In this document: positions 1-10,000 of the stretch, one piece after another | Position numbering within the stretch: the stretch's first letter is position 1 | Layout: each line of letters begins with the position of its first letter | Assembly: GCF_048128805.1 (NCBI RefSeq) | Contig: NC_136004.1 | Location: forward strand, 17,422,185-17,486,184 | Length of the DNA: 64,000 bases | Direction: 5' to 3' | Source: Centroberyx gerrardi | Taxonomy: Eukaryota > Chordata > Actinopteri > Beryciformes > Berycidae | The notes under the pieces: model-generated | What the model was told of the DNA's origin: nothing | Database searches by the model: none | The model's input: the letters and a program-made list of their open reading frames with translations, nothing else | Position numbers and translations under genes: made by a program

Positions 1-923
1 TGTAAAAACAAACTATTGGATGTTTCTAATGAATGAAAATGAAATGACGCCATTAACACAGAACAAAGGCAAGGTAGCTTTTTCTGAATATTATTATTAT
101 TAGTGGTAGTAGAAATAGTAGTAGTAAACCAAACTCAATCTCTCCTCCAAGCTCCAGCCTATCATGGATCATGAAGCCATGGACCAAGAGCTTTTTGTAT
201 TCGGGGATTTGTTCTCTGTCAAAACAAACTGCATTCAAACATACAGTATATATAAATTACTCAGTTAGTACTCAGTGAAACCTTGCCTTTTTTCTCCAAA
301 AGTATACCATGGGTTTGTGTTATTAATCAATGCATTTCATAGTGGGAATCACTCACCCAGGCACCAATAGCTCTAGCTATTCTTTGCATGCCTTATTTTG
401 TAACAGTGATGTTTTTGGCTGCTTCTGTCTGTTTAACTTGTCTTGTTCAACTCTGTTATTTTTTAATTTTGAAGGGATGACTCACAAAGCCAGTACCAAA
501 TATAGACCATTCTCCTATTTTTTAACAAAAGAAAAAACAAACAAATGCCTATGGAGATTTCAAAACAGTACTGGCTTCATCCAGTGAAATAATGATGGGT
601 AGCTGGATGGCATGATGAAATGTAAACTCTGGGACAGTGCCCTCCAGCGGTGTTATGAGGCTGGTCTGTAACGTGCATGCTGTTGCTGCCCAGCCCAGCA
701 TGGCAGAGACTGGCTTGATGTAGCAGCATGGCCAGAGAATGAGGGAGGTAGAGAGATACATAGGGAAGAGATAATATCAGAGAGTGCTGGGCAGATACAT
801 GGACTGTTTTTAACCTTCTAACTGCTGTAATGAATTGAGAGAGAGACAAAAAATGACTTGCATCTTGGCGAGCAGTTCTTTGGCTTGCGCTCCTTACCTT
901 GACGGCTGTATCTATCTTCACAG
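1..923 (+). other. Intron of EMID1 upstream of the first visible exon
   Basis: I see no exon here. Open frames on both strands are short, have no recognisable product and lack good splice sites. The segment ends in a plausible acceptor at 922-923, directly before the first recognisable EMID1 exon. The EMI and collagen-encoding exons of the gene must lie to the left of the window. A small triplet repeat, TTA/TAG-like, lies near 88-126. Confidence 0.6.
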
Positions 924-1972
924 GGGGACGGAATACATCAGATCAGAGAGGCGCTGAAGATCTTAGCCGAGAGGGTTTTAATCCTCGAGACTATGATCGG
1001 TATTCATGGTGAGTAGGAGGCCTGAGGCAGGGTCAGCTTTAGGCAGGGGTCAAAGGTGGGGGCTCGCACCCCCGTCACACTTCGCTCCTGGGACGGGGAG
1101 TGCGAACAGTCGCGAGCAGCCCCAGGACTCGGGCCGCTGTTTCCACCCCCTCACACGGTCCCCTTGTCACTGCTCTCTGATAGGACATTAGCTTGCAGAT
1201 GTTCCACGACTTGCAGGCAGACCTTGAGCTTCTGGCTCGCAGGGTGACGCTGCTGGAGGCTATCATCTGGCCAGGTAATGACAGACATCCTCACCCTCCG
1301 CTCTACCGGCCCTCTGCAAATACCCACACTGCCCTCTCTGTGTGGACCAGTAGGCCGACAGTGTGATAAACATGTGAAATTTATGATTATGTTACTGAAC
1401 TGCTGAACGTTGATGTAGCCTCTCAAAAGATGTTTTGTGGAAATGTATTCTTAAATTGTAAAATTGCATTGAATGTGACAATCTTATGATGGCAGCACCG
1501 ATTCTACCTGAATCTTTTGCATAGTAATCGTGTGTGTTGTGGGTTTATGTGTACCAATGCATGTAATATATGTTAGTCTAGCCAGGTACACTTCCTTTAC
1601 AGTGAGGTCTAGCGACGAAGGATTAAATCCCTTGAGCTTTCTGACTAATTAGTTGGTAAATAATGTGCATGCAAAGACTGGGCAGCTGATGTCCAGTCAG
1701 AACAATACCGACCTACTCAATGCTAACTGCGAGTTGTCGGCTTCATCAAAGTAGAGTCGGGTTAGGACCGGGGTACATGTGTGCACGCGCATTGATGGAT
1801 AGGGAGGCCTGGTTCCAACTCCTGTCTTTCTCCAACAGAGCCTGATCTAGGGTCTGGGGATGGTCCGTTTGGCACAGCATCCCCTAGTTTCTACAGAGAT
1901 AAGCGAGCAGGTGTGCTTCCATATCGACTTGCCTCTCCTGTATCCTCGGACACCAAGGTTCGAGGGAAGTAG
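924..1972 (+). CDS. emid1: EMID1 (EMI domain-containing protein 1), C-terminal end only
   Basis: This is the 3' end of an EMI-domain/short-collagen secreted protein. Exon 924-1008 (85 nt) encodes a heptad-rich segment including REALKILAERVLILETMIG, which I recognise from the vertebrate EMID1 C-terminus. The last coding exon, 1839-1972, continues EPDLGSGDGPFGTASPSF and ends in TAG at 1970-1972; the vertebrate protein has a similar ELGSG...GTPS tail. The junction is phase 1 (G|AG, Glu). An alternative penultimate exon lies at 1184-1274 and is entered separately. The EMI and collagen exons are outside the window. The product is expected to be extracellular. Neighbouring RHBDD3 and EWSR1 match the human gene order, which supports EMID1 over the paralogue COL26A1. 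Confidence 0.85.
1184..1274 (+). CDS. emid1: Alternative penultimate EMID1 exon, homologous to 924-1008
   Basis: This 91-nt segment is bounded by an acceptor (AG 1182-1183) and a donor (GTAATG from 1275). It starts in phase 0 and ends in phase 1, exactly like exon 924-1008. It encodes LQADLELLARRVTLLEAIIW, clearly similar to REALKILAERVLILETMIG in the neighbouring exon (shared L..LA.RV.LLE.II heptads). Splicing both exons together gives GGA-CAT-TAG, an immediate stop, so only one of the two can be used in a productive transcript. This is sequence-based; transcript support was not available. Confidence 0.65.
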
Positions 1973-2883
1973 CCCCCCGCTGACCCTGAGGATCACAGGC
2001 TGGGTTGACTCCCCCTCCTTTAGGTCTCTCTGGCACTCTTTGGGCTGTACCATCAGATTTAAGGTGGGGGACACCTCAGGGAAACTCCACTGATACTCCA
2101 GAACGCCCACCTCCATTGGGAACCTGAGAACCAGTATGACACCCCTCCCCCCTCCCCCCAACCCCCCATAACCAAACACTTATTTCCACATAGGCCCAGC
2201 AGCTCCCTCTGTATCCCATTTCTGTGGCTAGAGAACTTAGTGCAGCCTCAGGAAAATAAAGAGATTCATGTTTGATAAAAGGAAAATCTATTTTAGAATC
2301 TTCTGTGGTGCTCATTAAGCTGGAAACAATTCTGGACAATAAGGGTCATTTAGAGTAATCAATTAAAGGAGGAATCAGATGTGAGAAAAGAGTTTGTTTT
2401 GCTTTCACAATGTGTCTGCAATCTGAAGAGATTCCATTATTTAAGTATATTGAGCATGTACAGTTTGCAGGATACAATTACACAAACAAACCTCTTCTAG
2501 TATTAATTTTGTTATACTTCTATCATATTGTTTAACTCAATGTTATGTAGTGCACTAAAAGATGAAGACATCTCTACTCTCACTGAAATGTCTGTTGCTA
2601 ACAGTGATCTCAAGTTTTTGGTGTGAGTGTTTTTTCCCCTTAAAATACACACTGATGAATCTGTTTGCTAAATTCACAACTGATCAGTGCAACAAAAAAA
2701 AATGCACAAACTGCATTGCATTTTAGTTTGGTTGCATATCCATTGAAAGTCATTAATGATGGTTCATTCTGTAAACAACCAAAACCAATCCATGTTAAAG
2801 ATGAAAGGCCTGTTTCAGAAATCATGTATTTATTAATCCTTTGGTTTTACATTTCAAGATCTCTTTCACAAGTGTCAGCTCGT

Positions 2884-2922
<39 letters not shown>

Positions 2923-3260
2923 CTCTCTCAAGCATGCAGACAGACAGACAGCACACACAAAAACACACAGAAACAGCAAAATTGTTGATGTAACTTGAAC
3001 ATATTTTTACCACTACTGTGTTGGTAAATTTAGACTTGTTAAACTGTCCTGATAAAAAGACTTGATAATTGGTTTTTCATCTTATATCAAACTTGTTGTA
3101 AACTATTTAAAAATGATCAACTGTAGTTTTTTTTGTATGCTGATATGTGTAACTTCATTTTATATTTTGAGCGTTTTTTTTTTTTGCTTGCAAATGTGTT
3201 ATTGTGTTAAGATAATCCTGTCTAGATGGTTGGTATAATAAAAAGATGTTCAGTGTTTTT
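1973..3260 (+). other. emid1: EMID1 3' UTR and candidate polyadenylation signals
   Basis: No coding exon is seen downstream of the EMID1 stop. AATAAA occurs at 2255-2260 and again at 3237-3242; the second is followed by a T/GT-rich stretch and is the better candidate for the main end of the transcript. The convergent RHBDD3 gene ends at 3583, and a TTTAAT (ATTAAA on the minus strand) at 3318-3323 could be its signal, so the two genes meet tail to tail within roughly 100 bp. Confidence 0.5.
2886..2920. repeat. (AC)n microsatellite
   Basis: Uninterrupted AC dinucleotide run inside the EMID1 3' UTR. Confidence 0.95.
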
Positions 3261-3582
3261 TAACATGTCACCTGTCCTCATTTTGTCATAATAGTATTCA
3301 TTAAACACTATTATAACTTTAATAAATGTGACATTCACTCTCTCTGATGTACATTTTATGTGCAGCTACACAAACTGTCTTCCGAACAGTGAAGTTTGCA
3401 TCGATTGATTAAGCTCACAATTGTCTTTTTTCTACAAGAATTGTGATAATGAAAAATCATTTTCCAGTTAGCCCACAGGGAAAATTTAACATTGGTTAAG
3501 CTCGGCAAAACCCAAGCATATCTCAGTATTATTGCACAGTCTGCTTGACCACTGTGTCGTGGTCTGGGAGTCTGATGTGGCC

Positions 3583-5434
3583 TCAGGTGCTGTGTGGAGG
3601 CAGAGGGTTTTTCCCCTTCAACACGACCACAGCCTGCTCCCCAACACGGTCATCGATGAGCAGGGAGATGGCGCCATCCAGCTGTTTGGAGGCTGCTAAT
3701 GCCACTACAGCTTTCTCCGTGGGGAATCCCATCTTCTCCAGCTGCTGGAGTCTGAGAGAAAACAACATCTGTCTTTTGATAAACTGTGCAATACTTCACA
3801 TCAAATATAAATATAACTGTATTTAGGAGACTAAATGAGGAGTTTGAATTCCAAAACGACATATCCGCTATTTCAAAGAATAATCACATGAAAGTAAAAC
3901 CCGTGATTATGATGAATACTAACCGAAGAGAGGAAACTGATGACTTTGGCACCTCCACTTTTGCATCAGGGTCTTCGGGAGCATCATGTAAGGAGGCTAA
4001 TATCCCGGCCCTTAGCATCTGCTCCTCCAGGACATCTGCCTCAGACAGTGCAGCAGATTCTTCCATTAGCCAAGCAGGCACTGGCTCCACCCATGGGTGT
4101 TGATTCAAAAGAGGGCGATCCCTCATGAGGGGCCTAGTGGGAGGAGCCGACTGATCCGCAGACATTGTGTGAGAAAGTGATCTGTAACACCAGATAAAGT
4201 TGAAATGACCAAATCTGCCATTGTCATGGTGAGTGAGAATATTCAATGAGAGCATTGATTTGAATGAGATGTTTCACACCTCTGTGAGGTAGAGTAGGTG
4301 GGCAACCTGAATCTGGTGGAGGTGAGAACACACACCCAGTCAGGAATGAAGTCAAAGACTCTGGCCTGCTCCAGTTCCTGTAATGTTCCAATGAAGGACA
4401 GATGATCTTTGAAATATATTAAGTAGCATAAAGAGAGAGACTGGGGAAAGCATCACAGTGTCATTGACAAGGGCGTAGGTTTCATTTCAGCTTTGGGGGG
4501 GGGGGGGGCAACAAATCACACTGACACACTATGGGCATATAAGTAGCCTAAATACAATTCTGTTTTTCCTCACTTCATCAGCAAGATTTGAAACAAAAGA
4601 TAAACATTTGCATGAAAAGTATGCAGGTATGAAAGAAAGTGAGGAGAATTATTGGTCAATGTGAAATACAGTAAGACATTGTTTAACTGAATCCCTATTG
4701 TGAAGGGCAAAGATGAATGAAAATGTGAAACATGGCAGTCTATTGTTCAATCAAATTTGTCCTGATTTGTTTTTTAACACATTGCATTTGCTTTGGTAAA
4801 ACTCAACTGTGCTTCTAAAAACAGAGCGAGTAAAACCACAGCATGTGTTTCTAGCCCCTTTCACACAGAAATAAAGGGAGAAATAATGGGGGGGCAGGGC
4901 AATTCATCCTTCTAATATGTCTCACCACAAATATACGCCTATGGTCACTGAGGTCCAATGTAGGCTATATCATTTAAACACAAAAAATAATAACACATCA
5001 TTCATATAGGTTTGTTTTGTGTAAAATCATAAGATGACAGGTAAGGATACAGTTGTGTCCGATGCATATGGCGCAGAAGTGTAGCAGGGCCGGTGTACCG
5101 GGCAGCAGCAGCAGACTGAGCAGCAAAAACAGCCAGGGCAGAAACCAGACGGGCAAACACCTCAGCAGCCTCCTCTGCGTCACCTGGCGGCACTGCGCCG
5201 TCAGCAGAGCCAGCTGCACGGCCGAGTAGCCGCAGATCCGACTGGCCTCACCCCCGCCGACACAAAGGACGAGGGTGTACAGAGGAGGTAATATGACCAC
5301 GGACAGGATGGAGAGGGCCAGGAAGGCGACTGTGCCCCAGCGACGCTCCTGACACGGCCCAACTAGCAGCAGGAGAGCAGCATTGATGAGAAGAGAGGGC
5401 AACTCCTCATGACTGAAGGCATAAAGGAAGACAT

Positions 5435-5475
<41 letters not shown>

Positions 5476-5748
5476 GTTATTTCCTTTGGTTACTCATGTC
5501 TTCTGTTACAAATGACTTTACTAAGAGGTGTTACAGATATGCATGTACACCTAGGAAATTGGAGGTTAATATACTGCATGTTTACCTCTGAACCTGGGGA
5601 ATTCTCCACCTGGGCCCAAGCTCAAACTTGCTTGGATGCCCCCAGCATACACCAGCAGCATGAGTGTTACCAGTGAAGCTGTTCCCAGGAAGAAACCAGG
5701 GCGATTTGACCCGAACCAGAACCATACTGGGAATATACGATCAAGCAT
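3583..5748 (-). CDS. rhbdd3: RHBDD3, rhomboid-like membrane protein with UBA domain
   Basis: There are five coding exons on the minus strand: 5748-5586, 5434-5051, 4406-4280, 4181-3924 and 3751-3583 (stop TCA at 3583-3585). Their lengths of 163, 384, 127, 258 and 169 nt sum to 1101, giving 366 residues (about 386 in human from memory), and all junction phases match. Residues 1 to about 190 hold several hydrophobic segments (for example LVTLMLLVYAGG, TVAFLALSILSVVILPPL, FLPWLFLLLSLLLL) forming a rhomboid-like domain. The C-terminal exon carries a UBA domain (LQQLEKMGFPTEKAVVALAA...DGAISLLID, about 312-346). The family is membrane-embedded and binds ubiquitin through UBA; in mammals it has been linked to dampening NF-kB signalling. 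The rhomboid GxSx serine is not visible: the corresponding stretch reads ASRICGYSAVQLA, which suggests a pseudoprotease. The start at 5748 is the only ATG that keeps the first hydrophobic segment. Exon 3 was extended to 4406 because a shorter acceptor would create a stop. Confidence 0.9.
4494..4508. repeat. Poly-G run in an RHBDD3 intron
   Basis: A run of about 15 consecutive G on the plus strand (C-run on the transcribed strand) between RHBDD3 coding exons 2 and 3. Confidence 0.8.
5437..5473. repeat. (GA)n microsatellite at an RHBDD3 acceptor
   Basis: On the minus strand this is an uninterrupted (TC)n tract ending directly at the AG acceptor (5436-5435) of RHBDD3 coding exon 2. It therefore also serves as the polypyrimidine tract of that splice site. 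Confidence 0.9.
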
Positions 5749-6473
5749 TATTAATTAAGATAAGTTAACGTGACTAGTGCTCGGTTGTCCCTTTGTAGTA
5801 TAGGTCTGGTAAACAAAACATGACAAGAACCATGCCTGTAATGCGCTGCAGAAATACCAAGGAGTGTATATATCCCTATTGGTTTCTCAGGATATGACAG
5901 TCTGTAGTAATTCACAGCTGAAGTTGCTAGCTGTAAGTACAGAGACCCTGCACTAGCACACAGCACCCTGTCAAATCCTCTCTAACACCGAGGTGGGACA
6001 TTTTGTACTTGCCGACTTTAACTGCTATTCGAAAATAACTCGGAGTCCTTTACACCAGGGTAACAAATGAGTTTAAATAAGGAAAATCCCATCAAATCTG
6101 GCTGACTGTCGGTTGGTTTGGAAACGCTCAGAAGCCTGTGCTGTTGATCATTTTCACCATCCAGGCATTTCAGTTCCTGTTTACGTCATCTGGGTTTGGA
6201 GGAGTCCGCTAAATTTATCAGCATCTGGATAACACCCTTTATGAAATATCTATGTATATCCACATGTTGTATCAGATTTATAATATGTATACAAAATAAT
6301 AATATTATACAATTGAAATTTCAAGAAATGTAACGCTATGGAAACGTATATAATATTATTTATACCCCCGTGGAAGCCACATTGGTTTATTCCAACCCTG
6401 AGCCAAGCCCCGCCCACCTCAGAGAAGGGTCGCGTTCTGTGGTTCTGTCCATCAAACCATCAAATGAAATATT

Positions 6474-6531
<58 letters not shown>

Positions 6532-6540
6532 TGATAGATA
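6474..6540. repeat. (GATA)n microsatellite
   Basis: Tetranucleotide GATA repeat of about 16 units, with one variant unit (TTGATA) near its right end, in the RHBDD3-EWSR1 spacer. Confidence 0.95.
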
Positions 6541-6692
6541 TTTTAATAATGTCATATCGCACATATTATCCATCCATTCGTTGTTTGCATCAAACAGCAA
6601 CACAATTTGTTATTATGAATATTTATAACAATCGTATATTGATCGGTGTTCAAAAGCATTTTGTTCCAACGTTCAAAATGGGCTTCTTCTTT

Positions 6693-6747
6693 AAAACAAA
6701 ACAAAACAAAACAAAACAAAACAAAACAAAACAAAACAAAACAAAAC
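6693..6747. repeat. (AAAAC)n pentanucleotide repeat
   Basis: About 11 copies of AAAAC in the RHBDD3-EWSR1 spacer. Confidence 0.95.
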
Positions 6748-6960
6748 ATATTAGTATACATTTCACATACATTTCAAAACCCTGCAAGAATGTAGGTAAT
6801 GTAATGGATAATGTAAAATGCATGTGTGTTTTGAAAAGAAAGGAAATAATGTAATAACTGGAAATACTGTCTCTACTTTTGACTTTTAGACTTTTTGCAT
6901 GTAAGTAGTAATTCATTATTTCCCCTGCCTCGGGGACCCACAAAAAACGTTGTCTCGTAT

Positions 6961-6970
6961 TCTCGCGAGA
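6961..6970. promoter_or_regulatory. TCTCGCGAGA promoter palindrome
   Basis: A perfect 10-bp palindrome, TCTCGCGAGA, lies 79-88 bp upstream of the EWSR1 ATG. This word is an established element of TATA-less, CpG-type vertebrate promoters of housekeeping genes and is found near transcription starts, often divergent ones. Its position fits the core promoter of EWSR1; use by RHBDD3 as well is inference. Confidence 0.65.
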
Positions 6971-7048
6971 TTCTCTGCCCCCTCTGACGCACGAAGCACA
7001 TTTTTCACCAGCTCACGGGTCACAGTCGTTTCGCAGAGATACACTAAA

Positions 7049-10000
7049 ATGGCGTCGGCTCCGGGTGGGTGCAGAATTTCAATCTTTTGTCTTGATTTTA
7101 AGGGATTTTGTTATTGTAATGTGAAGAATTAAGTGAACAGTTTATTTGTATAGATGTCCTGTCGGCGTATAATCTCTTTTTTAGTTTGTATTTAACTGAA
7201 CATCGCCACATAGTAAGCTTTAGCGCTGGGCACAAGGCCTAGCTGTGTAGCTCATCGATTCGCTTCGGTCTCGTCTGCCGGATGGCTTTTTCTTACATAC
7301 TGTCGTCGATAATGAATGCCAAATTAGCCACTGTCTTAACAATAGCTAGCCGGTGCTTTTTGAAAAATACATTTGTCGGCAATACCTAGCTGCTCCCATT
7401 TTGAAATATCGTTTTTTTGCATTAGTTTGGATAGCTAAGTTGCCTAACGACGTGTTTGTGTAATGTGTTGCTAACGTTAGCGGAGCTGCTGCTGGCGAAG
7501 CTCGCGCGCAAAGGAGTATGCTGGTTTTGAATATAACGCACACGTTAACAATAGTGTAACTTTCTATTGCATGTTTTTTTTTCTTACAGATTACAGTTCC
7601 TACAGTCAGACCAGTGCCCAACAGGGGTAAGCATCTTGAAATATTGTGACTTTGAATCTAATGTAATATTGAGTGTTGGGATTTCCCGGATATTGTGGTT
7701 TTGTTGTGCATTCCAGTCAGGGAGTTTCTATATAACGTTATCGGGGAAGTCAGCGAATATCAATGCATTTTACAAATGGTCACTTAACATGAATATAATA
7801 GAACATATGATATAACTTGTTTTTAATAAATGTATTACATTAGACGGTGGCTTTTAGTTGTTCTACATTGTGTGGCCACTTCCCCGCAGCAAGCCCAACT
7901 GTAGTGGAAACCAGACTGTTTACCCCCCAGAGCTTTACTGACCTGAAAAACAACATTAACAAACTAGGAAGACATAACATTTCCTGTGTGTCTGCAGCAG
8001 CAGAAAGTCAACCAAGTGAAAAAATATCCTCAGCTGCAACAGGCACTCGTGTACTAAGTATTTCTGTCTTTTTACAGGTATGGGTCTTATGCTACCCAGC
8101 CTGCTCAAGGTTATGGACAGTCTACACAGGTGAGAATTTTAGTTAGTGGTTTAGATATGTGACTCCTAGGCCTTGTTATGTTAGGTTGATTTATTTGATC
8201 AAATCAATAAAATGTACATTTCTATTTTTAAGCACATACTGTGCTTACAAAACACAAGGAGGTTAAATGAGAGCTGGAACAATATGATTTCAAAGTGATT
8301 AGCCCATTTATCTCAAACTGGTATTTGCTGCAGGAAATTTGTCATGGTGGTGTGATTGCCTGAAGTTAATATTCTAAGAATGTACAGTAGTCTATATGAA
8401 AAGGGGGTCAGTGCTCAAGTTAAATGCATGTTTCAATCAATAAAAAGTTTAGTGACCCAAGCCCAACTCTAATGGCCAGTAACTCAAAACCTTGTTGAAG
8501 TTATGCCTTTTCTTGCCAGCAGCTAAACTATGCCCTTTGTCTTTCAGCAGGGTTACAGCCAACAGAGTTATGGGTCATATGCTCAACCTGCTGCCACTGA
8601 CGCCAGTTATACCCAGGCAGCACCAGCAGCTGGAGGATACACTCAACAGCAACAACAGTATGGATCCTCTTATGGGCAACCAGCATCAGGTCAGTTATTA
8701 GATTATGGGATAGTTGAGTCATTACCAGGTAGCTCTGCCTGAAGCCACATGCAAAAGGCTTTTACAGGAGTAGAGGAAAAACTCCATGTTGGACATTAGA
8801 CAGTATAGGTTTAAAAAAAAAAAAAAAAAGGACCTCTTTGGTACACCTCCCGCAGTTGGCACAGGTGAAAGAAAATCCTTGTATATTCACTGGAATAGTT
8901 GTATCGACGCTAACATATTCAGAATCAGTTGTCTTAAAGGGCAATTCCAGTGCTTATTTATTTTTTATTTTTTTTACATTTTCCATCCCTTTAATGTTAA
9001 TTATGACAGTTTTCACTTTCGTGTGCCACGATTAAAGATATTTGAAATCAGTTTTGCCAAACCTCTCAGGCTCATTCACTCCCATTCAATTCCAAACGGC
9101 ACAGAAGATAACTCCCAGGACGTCTAATTAAATTGGTAAAGGTAATGAGAGGCCGTCAGTCACGTTTTGCAAAGTTGCATCAGAATGCTAACATCAGGTT
9201 ATAAACGTTTTATGTTTTGAAAGAAGTTCTGGTCACCGTTTCATGTTGATGTGTGCATTCAGAAACACTATGAGAGACGAGACAGGAGGGTGTGTCTTAC
9301 TTCCATTTTCTGCTTCTCTGATTTCTGTGTTTTCCTCTCAAAAATAAAAACTTTCAACGTTCTCTGTAGTTATGTTAAGACCTGCCTTCTGTCAATCACA
9401 ACCCATTCAAGCCAACAGACAAATCAAAGCAAGATGCTTCCGCCAGCTATGGTCCATAAAATTAAAAGGAAATTAAAGCTTGATTTTACACAATCAAGGC
9501 TTAAAATTGCCCTCCTCTACTTTACTGGGAGTAACTTGTAAAATATTTAGACTTTGCTTCTGATCTTATTGTTTGCGTTTTCCGCAGCTGGCTATCCTGC
9601 TGCCCAGTCCAACACTCATGGCTACTCCCAGTCTGCCCAGGGTTATGGGGCCAGTGGGTACGACAGCACTCCTGCTGCTGCTGCTCCAGCTGCCTCCCAG
9701 TCCTACGGCTCTCAGCCAGGTTACACTGCCCAGTCCGCCTACCCTGGATATGGCCAGCAGGCTGCTCCCACTACACCCCAGAGGTATGTGCCATTCACTG
9801 TGGATAGGCTAGGAACCAAAGAAACAATTTGTGTATAGAACAACATGATACTATAATGGTCTTTTTTTTGTTGGTTTGTCGTTTGTCTTTCCACCAGTTA
9901 CAGTGCTAACAGCCAGCCAACTAGTTACAACCAAAACAGCTATTCCCAGCCAGCAGCATATGGCCAGCAGCAGCCTGGATACCAGACCCAGCAGGGAGGC

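Larger units (their letters stand above)
5749..7048. promoter_or_regulatory. Divergent RHBDD3/EWSR1 promoter interval
   Basis: The 1.3 kb between the RHBDD3 start codon (minus strand) and the EWSR1 start codon (plus strand) contains no coding exon. It holds the 5' leaders and promoters of both genes, a (GATA)n and an (AAAAC)n repeat, and the palindrome at 6961-6970. The sequence just upstream of EWSR1 is relatively CpG-rich and has no clear TATA box. Confidence 0.6.

Noticed and set aside
4378-4406. Alternative shorter start of RHBDD3 coding exon 3 at 4377
   Set aside because: That acceptor joined to the upstream donor creates a TGA; the acceptor giving exon start 4406 keeps the frame and encodes a sensible helix.
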